Below, piece by piece: positions 50,157 through 59,691 of a stretch of 64,000 bases of DNA. How positions within the stretch are numbered: the stretch's first letter is position 1; every line of letters begins with the position of its first letter. The notes under the pieces were generated by a model, which worked only from the letters and a program-made list of their open reading frames with translations, was not told where the DNA came from and did not search any database. Source of the DNA: Guadua angustifolia. Its lineage: Eukaryota > Streptophyta > Magnoliopsida > Poales > Poaceae. Location: the NCBI GenBank assembly GCA_036346375.1, contig JAYEVE010000828.1:285461-349460 (forward strand). The letters are read 5' to 3'. A program made the position numbers and the translations under genes.

Positions 50157-50555
50157 ATGTGTTGGCCATCCGACCAAGTCGCAGACCATGGCGCGTGCTA
50201 TTGGCCTTTCAATGGGGACAGCAACAACAGCAACAACGCTGGCATCGGCACGAGCAACTGCGACGGTGGCGGCTACTTCGATGGCTACTGCTACTACCTC
50301 GACGAGCCCGACATGCCGTTCGGGATCAACCTCTTCAGCGAGGAGAGGAGTATCAACTGGAGCAACGAGACAGAGGCTGATGCACTCAAGGTGTTCGACG
50401 AATTGTCTATCAAGGACGTGGTGTGGGATGAGGAGTACACCTTGTGTGTTTATGATCCATCTGAAAGTGTGCGTCTAGGTGGTGGAGACCTTGTTGCTAT
50501 GATGGAAGTTGCTGAAGGGAATGGCTTACACTCTAGGAAATATTTTGGTATCTGA
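50157..50555 (+). pseudogene. captured coding sequence of unknown family, part 1
   Basis: A 132-codon open frame rich in Asn, Gly, Asp and Tyr at first (DSNNSNNAG..., GYFDGYCYYLDEPDMPFG), then regular coding-like sequence (NETEADALKVFDELSIKD, VVWDEEYTLCVYDPSE). GC-rich codon use at 50.04-50.40 kb matches a grass gene 5' end. It stops at 50553, where a one-base shift would lead into the frame of part 2 (ILVSDDKREKADAK). I do not recognise the family. It could be a gene captured as cDNA, since no intron is evident. Confidence 0.5.
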
Positions 50556-51519
50556 TGATAAGAGAGAGAAGGCAGATGCAAAGATTTACCCTGCAACTCA
50601 TGAAGAGCCGAACGAGTCTGGAGCTGGAACAAGTGGTGGGAGTATTGATGACTCTCAGACAAACAAGGTGGTCAATGGGCCTTTCCAGGGAGAGGTCATA
50701 GACCCATCAGCTATAGCAAATGACGATGAACTGATCATGGGTTTAAGCAGAAGCAACCCTACCAGTGGACCTGAATCTATTGAGCAGGAGGATATTGTGG
50801 TGTGTACTGAGGGAGTGGAACTCCTTAATAGAGATCAGAAGGTCGGGAAAGATTGTCGCATTGATGATGTACATAAAGAAACTGATATTGCTCTGGTTGA
50901 GAATGGAATATGCACAGTAGATAACCACACTGCGCTAACTGATTGCACTAACCAGAAGGAGGGGATGGACAGCCCTGTGAATGAAACCAAGGAGGTGTCA
51001 ACTGCTGACATTGTCTTTATAAGGAGAAATTCAATGACTAGAAAAACATGTGAGGCAAAACAGGTGAAATGTGAAGAGGAGGTTCGATTTGAGAAGAGAG
51101 TTACAAGGTCAGCTACAGTGAGACAGAGAGAAGTTTCTGGAGGCACATGCAGAAGTAGTAAGAACGAGATTAACTTGGAAAGGAAAGAAAGGGAGGAAGA
51201 TGTTCTTCATCATTATACAAGGAAAGTGAGCGGTACTGTATCCCCAAAATCTAACCACAATGAGCTGGCAGAGTGTGGTACCAATACAAAGAAGCAGACA
51301 CTCAAAGGAAAGGTTACTGCTCGAAGAAACTCAGGTGTCACTGGCAATGATGATCCTGCAAATATCACAGAGAACAAGGAATCAGAAACTGAGATAAAGA
51401 TAAATTTGAAGTCACAACCACTCACGAGAAGTGGCTGTATTGGTAAGAAAACAACAGAAGATGCAGTTTCTGTGGTGGATCAGAATGTCTGTAGTTTAAC
51501 CATCACTGAAAGAAACTAG
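50509..51519 (+). pseudogene. captured coding sequence of unknown family, part 2, cut by Helitron
   Basis: A 336-codon open frame, long for this window, acidic and Ser/Thr/Lys-rich with repeated (V/L)TRS motifs (KRVTRSATVRQREVSGG, PLTRSGCIG) and many NES/EKE runs, as in a disordered nuclear-type protein. Its stop codon (TAG, 51517-51519) is made by the CTAG end of the inserted Helitron, so the natural protein continued. Sequence beyond the Helitron at 52.30 kb may be its continuation, which would make this the disordered middle of the UBP-like protein; that link is inferred. Confidence 0.55.
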
Positions 51520-52290
51520 AAAACTTTCCGCGGCGTAACACGCCGCGCGGGACGTTTTTCGAAGAAAAAGTATTTTTTTTCGACGCCGTTTGATTTTCTA
51601 AATCGTCGAAATAATGAGCGAAACGGGGAAAAAATAGAGAGATAGAGTTGTAGAAATATCTCTTTCGACGAATTATTTGGAAAATATTGGAGACCGAGCT
51701 GGAAAACCGAGGTGGGGAAAAAGTCTAGAGGGAAAAGGACGAAAAATTATTAGAGATGACAACCTTCTTTTGTCGAGCTTAACACTCTACACGTTCACGG
51801 AGTAATAATACATGTTTTAAAAAATATCAGAGGCCGACGCGTCCGTGGAGTAATAATACATGCTTTAAAAAATATTAGAGATCGAGATGGGAAATCGAGG
51901 TGGGAAAAAAGTCTAGAGATAGAGCTGCACATATATTTCTAGCGACAAAAATATTTTTTCTCGAGAAAAACGGAGAAAGGACCTAGACGTAAAGAGCAAG
52001 GACCTGAATGTTACGTTTTTGGACCTGTCCGCTATCCTTAAAAATTAGAAAAGGGCTTGTTAGCGATTTGAATTTAACGGGAGGTTCTTTTCATAAAATA
52101 GCGCTCGAGGGACCTGAACGCAAATTTAGAGGAAAAAATCTTCCTCACTCAAAAAATCGCGAAGGACCTATTTGTAATTTACAAAAGGACTAAATCGCAA
52201 TTTTTTTGAGCCGAGCCGGCCGGCCGGCTCGGCTCAAATCAATGTGGCTCGGCTCAAATCACGGCTCAAATCAATGTGCTGCCGGGAAGT
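51516..52290 (-). mobile_element. non-autonomous Helitron inserted in captured coding sequence
   Basis: On the minus strand the 3' terminus is clear: a hairpin with 8-bp arms (CGCGGCGT 51529-51536 and ACGCCGCG 51540-51547, loop AAC), 9 nt, then CTAG (51516-51519), followed by host T. The body shares AATAATACATGTTTTAAAAAATAT and GTCTAGAGGGAAAAGG motifs with 9.1-9.8 kb. The 5' TC end, expected near 52.24-52.30 kb, could not be fixed. Non-coding. Confidence 0.7.
52205..52238. repeat. 34-bp perfect palindrome
   Basis: The left half is TTTGAGCCGAGCCGGCC and the right half is its exact reverse complement, with no spacer. Derivatives (GGCTCGGCTCAAATCA, CGGCTCAAATCAATGTG) follow at 52246-52280. It lies near the inferred 5' end of the Helitron and could extrude as a cruciform or form a strong RNA hairpin. 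Confidence 0.9.
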
Positions 52291-52303
52291 CTCCAAGATT
52301 TAG

Positions 52304-52831
52304 AGAAGGCATGATGATACAGAGCTTACAGATTCTGAAGGAGTTAAATCTGAAAGCAAGACTGCTGTGCAGAAATCAATATTATCAGCTGCTTCTCATC
52401 CAGCTGTTTCCCTAGTAGCAGGAAATAATGAACAGTCTGCATCTGGTGGATATGGCGAGCTAGATGACTATGCTGGTCTTGGTGATATGTTCAATGAGCC
52501 AGAAGTTACTTCTGTAGTCAAGAAAGATGCTGGTACAGCTGAAGACATTCATGTGATTGTTTGGAGTACCAATAGTGCTAATGATGATGTGAATGATAGT
52601 AATGCCCGTGTATCAGTTGAGGGCTGCTTGACTTTGTATACCGAGTCAGAGCTACAATCTGAACCATGGCACTGTGAGCATTGTTCTAATGCTGTTGCAT
52701 GCTCAAACGCCAATGAAAGGAAGGACGGTGAGGAGATGATGGCAAATCATGATTCAATGGTAGGGGAGGATGACAAGCCAACAATACTTGAAATTTGGCT
52801 TTATGTGCAATGGAACCCTCTGGAATTATAG
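52304..52831 (+). pseudogene. ubiquitin-specific protease (UBP1/2-like) fragment
   Basis: The open frame starts after TAG|AGA at 52304, runs as HDDTELTDSEGVKSESKTAV and ends at 52831. The segment GYGELDDYAGLGDMFNEPEV followed by a diverged acidic linker and SVEGCLTLYTESELQSEPW then HCEHC matches the insert region of plant UBP1/UBP2 deubiquitinases, where CXXC pairs bind zinc. Neither the Cys box nor the His box of the peptidase C19 catalytic domain is present, so this piece could not deubiquitinate. It seems to be part of a captured transcript; the flanking LTR-like repeats suggest retroelement capture. Confidence 0.6.
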
Positions 52832-52943
52832 GAGTGTTCTTATGAATGCAACATTAGAGACTATGCTATTGCTTGGGGACAAGCAATTTTTCCAGGGTGC
52901 AGTAATATAATGACTAGGACCCAGTTGTCAGTGGAGTAAGAAG

Positions 52944-53158
52944 AGCTTTAAAGAGCCATCATCAGGACCGAGCGAGGAGAGAAAAGAATGAACTGAATCC
53001 AGAGTTTTTTTCCCCTTCCTGCTTCTTCATCTTCTTCCTCCGGCTTCTTCTCACGTCGCGGCAAAATCTTCGCCGGCGGCCACGGGAAAATCTCTTGCTG
53101 CGAGAGTTTTGTCTCACGCCACGGCGATCCCCCTTCGTCGACGGCCAAGGGACATGAC
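52944..53158 (+). repeat. right LTR-like direct repeat (215 bp)
   Basis: Partner of 49811-50024, ending GGGACATGAC. Directly to the right the copy B sequence resumes (TTGACCTTATGAAGCGTGC), so this repeat forms the right edge of the 22-kb nest. Confidence 0.85.
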
Positions 53159-53260
53159 TTGACCTTATGAAGCGTGCTGTAACACTTTATAAGACGGAAG
53201 CTACGATCTAGTTCCTTAAAACTCCAATGTAATAAGAAGGTGATGCAACTCTAAAAAGAG
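53159..53260. repeat. segmental duplication, copy B piece 4
   Basis: It aligns with copy A 6741-6825: ACCTT.TG.AGC.TGCTGTAACA, TATAAGA.GGAAGCTA, CTAGTT and GGTGAT...TAAAAAG. It is the most diverged piece but is in the expected order and follows the expected ACC. Confidence 0.7.
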
Positions 53261-53859
53261 GACAGAGTTTCGCTTGAATGAATGAATTAACTAATTAGTT
53301 GAGCTTCGTTATTCTGCGACCATTACAAAATAGCAAATTAACATAACCATACCGCAGTAGATGTTCTCCTAGGTAGGAAACTGCAACAAAAAATCAGCTC
53401 TGACGGAAGCTGCCTACATTTGCATTCAAAGTTTACCGCCAGCAATGGTGACAGTGCTTCTGTTGTGCATTTCCTATTTCTGTTGCATGCCCAGTCAATA
53501 GCTGCCATCTGTGCTCCTTCTTCCGCACAGTTGTAAAACAAATTGCACATGCTAAATCAGTGATAGTGTGCATACTGCATACTCTCTTCTTTCTTCCAAT
53601 GTTATGTGCAGGACAACTATTATTTAGTTTACTTGTCCGCAGAATTTGACTTTTTATTTTTGTTCTCCATGTATAGAAACCATACAATGTATAGGTAGCA
53701 GTTAAGGGCAAATATGTAAAAAAGTTACAAGGTTTTGAGTACAACAATAGTCACATATACACCTTTAAAATTCTTGTACAGAATCATAATGCTGAAGTTG
53801 TGTAATGCACCAAGTTACCACCTTCATAAGTCCATGTCATAATACAACTGTTGCATCAT
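53261..53859. other. 3' flank of ankyrin pseudogene, no gene seen
   Basis: No domain-bearing ORF. It is probably downstream/3' UTR sequence of the minus-strand ankyrin gene that follows. Short ORFs at 53338-53747 have no family resemblance. Confidence 0.45.
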
Positions 53860-53866
53860 GTTGAAG

Positions 53867-55800
53867 TCATCGGTACCGCCATGCAATTTCTTGGCAACCA
53901 AATATGACTATGAATGGCCAACATGAAAGGAATACTAGCTTAAGGAGATCAGATCCTAGGAATGGCCTTGTCCCTAATCTAGTAACTAACACTGGTAGAA
54001 AGGTCAATAGACGTAGAAGTGCTGCGGGTAGATAAAGAATCCCAGCTAAGACGACCACCACAATGATTGCAATGGCTGTCTGAAAAGCAACTGGAGCGAT
54101 CATCATATATACAGCAATCGCAAATGCAGTGCACAATGCTTGTGCTGAGTTCAGAGATAAATATATGGACATACCATAGTGCAAGTAGCGGAAGGGCAAC
54201 TCAATCGTAGGCGTTCCAGCGTACACAAGGCTCATGACTGCTAATGAGGAGCACATGAATGCTAATGTGTTTGCCATCAGAAAGCCATGAAAAAGTCTAG
54301 AGCCAACTAGTGTTGGCGTGCCACCATTAGTATGGTCATCAGCTCTGTAACCCCCAGGCAGGGCAAAAGTAGCACCAAACGCCATAGTTGTAATTAACAC
54401 TGATCCAATGCCGAGAAATTGTGTTGAACTTGATATTTTCTCAGAGTATTTTCGTTCATTATCTGGTTCTGTTTGGGGATTGTTCTCTTCTTTCATGTCA
54501 TCCCACCCATGGCTAATACATTTAGCACCAGCAGATATTAGTGCTTGCTGTATTAAAATCTGGGAGTTCTGCAGAAGAAAAATAAAAGAAAAAGTAGAAA
54601 AGCAGCAGAGTTTTCTTAGTTTAACACTAAGACAAGGAATGCTGTTGGAAACAAAAGATGCGGTCAAGTATATTACCAGAGCATAATACAACCCTGTGGG
54701 AATCAAGTTTACTGAAAGTTCCCGCGGGGTATATTGCCTGTTGTTTGTTAAGTTTAACTCCACTTGTCGGTTCATGAAAAGAGGAGCAAAATCTTCCAAT
54801 CCCCAACCTGCACAGCAAGATGTAGTGCGGTGTTCCCCTCATTGTCTTGCTTGTTCAAAATTTTCGATAATGCTGGTGTCTGACAGGCATATGCAACTAT
54901 GTCATATCTCTTCTTCCAGACAGCAAGGTGAAGAAAAGTTCGCCCCTTGATGTCGCACAAAGCGGCGCAGCCGGGACATCTTGTTACCAGAGCGACGATG
55001 GCTGAAAGATTAGCTGCCAAGGCAGCGACATGTATGGGGTAAAGCCTTGGTAAGGTTCAGTGTTGGTGCCACTATTACTGGTTTAAAAAAAGCTGCCATG
55101 CTTACTCCTTTTTCCACTGATATGGCATGCTGAGGGAGCGTAGTTGTAGGTTGGTTATTTTCTAATGACACCGCAAAGTGTAGAGGCGTCCTCCCATGTT
55201 GGTCCTTTTGTTTGGTAAGGTCCTTGTTCCATCCCAACAGTAATCTTGTCATCGCTGCAATTCGTGTGAAAAAAGTAATAGACAACATGAATGCAAATAT
55301 CTCATTTGTCAACTGTGAGATAGGTTCTCAACATTGACCCTTGATTGGTACGTAAGTCCCATTTCCATGTATACTCCAATATTGAAGAGATAGCTAATAT
55401 TTACTAAACTTCTTCTATTATTTAATTACTTTGCGAGCAGAATGCTTTCGCTCCGAATACAAGTTGCATAAATCTTGAAGCAAGCGAAAGGGTAAATAAT
55501 TAGTCGAAGTTTCAAAACACATGTTCAATCCTGATAGTAGCACGCATTCAAACTTTTGCCGGTAAATGTTGATGTCATAGTTCTCCGGTTCTTTTTGCTA
55601 GTTTTGTTAATTCTTGTTACCTGTTTCAAATTTCGTTAAATAATGCCTTGAGGCTCCATCGGTGTAGAATGCACCAGCACCACCCTTGCATCCTCCCTAC
55701 TCAGAAGGTCCTTTATTTGTTCAAAGTCGCCATGGCATGCCGCCATCAGCAGCTCGGGATGCATGGCGAGTCCATATGCTGTGGTGGCTGGGCTGGGATT
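53867..55800 (-). pseudogene. ankyrin-repeat membrane protein with PGG domain, broken
   Basis: Plant ankyrin-PGG (ACD6-like) proteins have N-terminal ankyrin repeats and a C-terminal PGG membrane domain and often act in defence signalling. From the 5' end (right): a start-like exon at about 55.80-55.64 kb (MHPELLMAACHGDFEQIKD), an exon near 55.25 kb after a good CAG acceptor (KDQHGRTPLHFAVS), a repeat at about 55.05-54.80 kb (LYPIHVAALAANLSAIVAL, GNTALHLAVQVG), an intron at 54569-54676 (GTAATA...CTGCAG), then the PGG exon (LITTMAFGATFALPGGYR) with about four hydrophobic segments to the stop at 53867. Frameshifts near 55.05 and 54.79 kb, and few repeats compared with usual relatives, mark it as a pseudogene; the PGG end is still open. 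Confidence 0.85.
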
Positions 55801-56495
55801 GAGAACAATTGAAGCTTGTCAAATTTGACATTCCGATGAAAGAAAATTGAGTTTTAACTGACATAATCGAAACAGACTATGTACCCGACTACAGGCGCGC
55901 AGATGTGACAACAATTGGGCCTTGGTTGTGGAAGGCAGGCTAAGAGGAACGCAAGGCGAAAAGCAGATGGAACACTAGCTAATTTTTCTTGCGATCAACC
56001 AGCTGGGAACTCCGGATGGTGCGAAACCGCTGAGCTTTTGAAGGAAAAAGTTATGAAATCAAATGGCCTGGCATCATTCGGGATGAAGCGAAATCCTCGA
56101 TCTAGGCTGGGGCTAGGCATCTCGCAAGATTCTAATCTTCGTCGGTGGTTTTCTGGGCCGACCGGTCTTTCTCTGACCACTTCTTTTCTGTTAACCTTTT
56201 CCTTTTTTTTCCCCTCCCTTTTTTGTTTAATATATTTTCCTATCAAGAATAGGAGTTTTTGAATTTTTGAGAAAAATTAAAATCTGATAAAATCTTGAGA
56301 ATAATTTTTAAATGTTATATTGTTACTGGAACTTTCTCAAAAAAATTATAATTTTTTGAGTTGGTTTGCTAATTTTAATAATTAAAACTTGCTTTAGAGA
56401 TCAATTAAATTAGAAAATAATTCTGAAATTAAGAAACCTTTTTAGGCCAAAAGAGTAGTCTTGGCCCAGCCCATATGTCTATCCAGATAACCGAC
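55801..56495. other. region upstream of ankyrin pseudogene, no gene seen
   Basis: Contains the 115-codon ORF 55915-56262 with no recognisable domain and a hydrophobic Phe-rich end that looks compositional. AT-rich at 56.25-56.45 kb. Promoter of the minus-strand gene could lie here, but no convincing element is seen. Confidence 0.4.
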
Positions 56496-56687
56496 CCACC
56501 ATTATCTCGAATCTGAATCCGTATCCGACGGATAATGAACTACCGAATTCGTATCCGTATCTGACAAAAAAAATCCGTATCCGTATCTGATTCGATACTA
56601 TCCGACAAATATCCAATCCGACAGAATCCGTATCCGAAAATATCCAGATTGGTCAGAAAATATCCAAACCGTTTTCAACCCTAATCA
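56496..56687. mobile_element. Ac/Ds-like hAT terminus with TATCCG repeats
   Basis: About a dozen TATCCG or ATCCGTATCCG units run from 56.52 to 56.66 kb and end with AACCGTTTTCAACCCTA. The reverse complement TAGGGTTGAAAACGG resembles Ac-family TIRs ((C/T)AGGGATGAAAACGG), so this is probably the right end of a hAT element. The matching left end was not found, and the 8-bp target duplication cannot be tested. Confidence 0.5.
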
Positions 56688-56759
56688 AAACCAACCAAGC
56701 CATGGTCATAGCATGAAAGTGGTCGCGGGTTGTCCACTAGCCCGCTTAGTTTACCCATA

Positions 56760-57353
56760 TCTCTACTATATAAAGTGAGAGTTTCTTCCCACGTCATTTC
56801 ATCAAAATTACCCACAGTTGCCACTGCTCTTTAATTATCCACTTTTGCCACTTTTATTTCATCAAAATTACCCACATTTGCCACTGCACTTTAATTACCC
56901 ACCTTTGCCACTATTAGTACTCTTTGCAAATAAACTTTTTATCGTAAATTGAGTTTCTGTTGCAACACACGGGCACATGGCTATCTATTGAATTTAGGTC
57001 TTTTCTACGGGTAAATTACAACTTAGACCCTATAACGTAGTTTCAAGAATAAGGCATTCTGTCATACAGAAATTTGCAAAAGGCACCTTATAATCTTTCT
57101 GATTATTATGGTTTACTCTTGTAGATTTTATATAATTACTAGAAATTATGGTTTTGTTGATTTAATTCGTCTGTAACTTACAGTTGCAAGTACAAAAGCT
57201 TTTGCATACGAAAATTTGCAAATTACATCTTTAAACTTTTCTTATTATCACGGTTTATTATTTTAGATTTCTGGCAAGTATTGTTTTTCTACTGTTTTAA
57301 TTCATCTGTTTGAGCGGTTGTTATTCCGTTGCAACGTACGTGCACTCGACTAG
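56760..57353 (+). mobile_element. complete small non-autonomous Helitron (594 bp)
   Basis: It starts TCTCTACTATATAAAG, the canonical plant Helitron 5' end, preceded by host A (56759). It ends ..CACTCGACTAG (57353), followed by host T, with an imperfect GCAACGTACGTGC hairpin just before. Insertion between A and T without duplication is diagnostic. The interior has repeated TTTCATCAAAATTACCCAC and TTGCCACT segments and no ORF. Confidence 0.85.
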
Positions 57354-57399
57354 TAAAATAGTAAACGGACACCCACAACCCACTTAATTAATTAAGTGG

Positions 57400-58135
57400 C
57401 ACTTGGCTGCCAACCCACGAAGCCCACTCGCATCCACTTGACCCACTCAAGTTCTTCTCTCTGCAATTCCGCATCACCGCATCAAGCTCATCTTCGCATC
57501 GCCGCACTGAGTCGTCCGCAAGTACGCATCTCTAGGGTTTCTGCCTCCTCATAGCTAGACTCCTCCGCACTTCTCCACCTTATCGAGTCCATCTCTCTAC
57601 ATCGCCGCATCAAGTCCAACGCAAGGCCGTGTCTCTAGCGTTTCTGCCTCCTCATTGGCTCCTCCGCATCAAGTCTCTGCCTCCTCAGAGTCTCTGTAGG
57701 CGATGGTGATTTGACAAAGCATGGCAGATGGGGGTGGCGATGTTGCAGTGAGGCTCTCTGCAGGCGGTAGGGAAGAGCCACAGTTGGCGGTTGGCGGCGA
57801 TGAGCAACAACATCAGGGTAGCGGTGAGGTCCATGACTGCGAGGAGCCATCGCTATCCAAGAAGTGTGTAGCCTACCCTTCCCTCTTGCAGTTTGATTCT
57901 TTAGTTTTTTTATGATTTGTTGTTGTTGGTGTTTACCAGATGTAGATCCAGGAAACAACAGAAGAGGAAGAGGCTAGTAGATGAGAAGAGGAAGAGGCTG
58001 GAAGATGATAACCGACCCTGGGAAGCAGTGAAGACGAATAAACAAGACCATGCACATGCTCCTCACCCTGTATATCCGCTCACCTTAAAAAACTTGGCAT
58101 TTATTCCATCTTTTATACCTCCTGCTATTTGGTAG
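57400..58135 (+). other. GC/TC-rich leader-like region with short ORFs
   Basis: 57.44-57.70 kb has repeated TTTCTGCCTCCTCA and CCGCATCAAG motifs, as in a plant 5' UTR. ORFs at 57721-57915 (MADGGGDVAVRLSAGG) and 57917-58135 (basic, RKQQKRKRLVDEKRKRLED) may be first exons of a transcription unit that leads to the hAT transposase; GTG/GT donors cannot be assigned with confidence. Confidence 0.35.
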
Positions 58136-59300
58136 AGGTACCATATGGCAGCAATAGTTGCATCCTGCCAGTAAACACAAGAGATTAGGACAAGAGAATT
58201 TCAGCATGCCATGGGTCACTAATATTCATGAGTATGTTTATCCACCTGCTTATTATCAAGTAACTCGATCTTCCCTTCCTGATAATGATAATAAAACAAA
58301 GTCAGGATTATCAAATGGTTTTGACAATGGCTCATGAGCAATGGGTATACTATGCTCAAACTCACCAATCCAACTACCATTGTTGAATTGATTCAATGTC
58401 AAAGCCAATTTGAGGCAGGTCAGCTTTAACATCATTGACCTGAGAATATAGAATAGAACTACATAAATGTCTTGAACTGAGAACAAAAATTCATTTCATA
58501 GCTTCACAAGTATACAGCAGGTACGTTATACTAAACAAATGAACAAAACTTGCAACATTGGAAAGAACAGAGTATGTCTTTGGTCCTCTTACAAAAGAAA
58601 ATGAAAAAGGATGTAAAAGCATATCTGTTCTATGCATGAGAATTCAGATTTGTAGTAGCTTGTCAAAAAGCTATATGTTAATATAACCATATACCATTGA
58701 AGGGAATATCACTTTGCTTATGCTTGTGTGTGTACTTATTAAGTTATTATTGGTTCCACGATGATGTTCTATGCTTTATGGACAAAAGTAATCACTTGGG
58801 ATACACTGTAGTTAATGGTTATACTTACAGCCAGGATATGCATCGGACTATGGCATATTGCATTTCAAGTGTTGCTTATTGACTGATACAGGGCACAATT
58901 TTTGGTTTTTGGGCAGTAATGTTTGGCATGGTAGCCAATATAGCCATAGATTATGACCAGTGGCAGTAACGAAAATCCCGATCTACCTTCCCAGAGGAAC
59001 TACAGAAATAGAAACACAATTTAATAATGAATTGTGCATAAATATCTGAAGGTGTTGACCAGACTTGATGTCAAAAAAGGAATGAAACGATGATTACCAG
59101 TGTATTAAGGGGAGTATGGTATGTTCAGAACGCCGACACTTGTATAATGCCACTTTCATAACATAACAAAGAAACAGGGTTCTCAAGCATGTTTAGTGTA
59201 AGTTCAATGTTATACATCAATTGATTTAAATGCATAAACGTTTAGTGGAAATTTAATTTTGGCAAAGTTGATAAAGATAGTTCTATTTATTTCACTTGTT
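58136..59300. other. AT-rich interval, probable intron or intergenic
   Basis: No recognisable domain. The minus-strand ORF at 58256-58486 (76 codons) has a plausible but unidentified peptide (NGSWIGEFEHSIPIAHEPL). Otherwise low-complexity AT-rich sequence. Confidence 0.4.
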
Positions 59301-59305
59301 CTCTT

Positions 59306-59590
59306 TCGTTCTTAGGGAGGGTGTTCACCGTCGGCTACTCTACCAAGTCTACGAATTCGGTCTCCAATGACAACTGTGATGAGGTTGCCAGGGGTAAACT
59401 TATTGATGTCAACACCTGGGACGTTGGCGAGAATGGCGGCATTGAAATGAGGGATATCTCCATCAGCAGCTCTACCTACCTCCTCTCAAACAAAATGAAT
59501 GAGGTCTCCATCTCTAGCGACACCATGTTATACTACACATTTTCCATCGCCGATGAGGTCTCCATCCACTACGAGGACTTCCCATGGTGA
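59306..59590 (+). other. unidentified exon-like ORF upstream of hAT transposase
   Basis: An 89-codon ORF with balanced composition (FTVGYSTKSTNSVSNDNCDE, then repeated EVSI(S/H) units). It is preceded by TCTTTCGTTCTTAG, a possible acceptor, and its end CATGGTGAGA could be a donor. No family recognised. It may be an N-terminal extension of the hAT gene or a captured fragment. Confidence 0.3.
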
Positions 59591-59691
59591 GATTTTACTT
59601 CTATGTTCTTTTCTAGATATGTAGTAAAGCATTGTCATTGTCTATAGCAAGTAGAAAGTAGTGTTTTTAATGATTAGGCTATAGATGTAAA

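Larger units (their letters stand above)
49811..53158 (+). mobile_element. LTR-flanked unit carrying host gene sequence
   Basis: Two direct repeats of 214-215 bp (49811-50024 and 52944-53158, about 95% identical by eye) enclose 2.9 kb. The left one is followed by TGGTATCAGAGC (50028-50039), an initiator tRNA-Met PBS, as expected of an LTR retroelement; a purine-rich GTGGAGTAAGAAG lies before the right one. No gag or pol is present. The interior holds ORFs with host-gene character, including a UBP1/2-like fragment, and a Helitron. The repeats do not begin TG or show a clear TSD, and the left flank is Copia while the right flank is copy B, so the borders may have been altered by recombination. 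Confidence 0.65.
30905..53161 (+). mobile_element. 22.3-kb nested insertion beginning with a CACTA end, flanked by ACC
   Basis: The left edge is CACTACTACAGAT, a CACTA-type terminal sequence. ACC occurs immediately left (30902-30904) and right (53162-53164), and copy A has one ACC at the same place (6741-6743), matching the 3-bp duplication made by CACTA elements. The matching right terminal inverted repeat (…TAGTG) is not present; the right edge instead carries the end of an LTR-like repeat. So the CACTA 3' end seems to have been lost while later elements piled up inside. Confidence 0.6.

Noticed and set aside
49783..50189. Minus-strand 128-codon ORF and other frames near the left LTR-like repeat
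   Set aside because: Arg-rich antisense reading of a GC-rich segment; the same ORF piece recurs at 52948-53148 because of the direct repeat.
30905..53161. Reading the whole nest as a novel multi-gene system
   Set aside because: Its parts are accounted for by known families (CACTA, Copia, Helitron, LTR unit with captured gene), all with broken reading frames.
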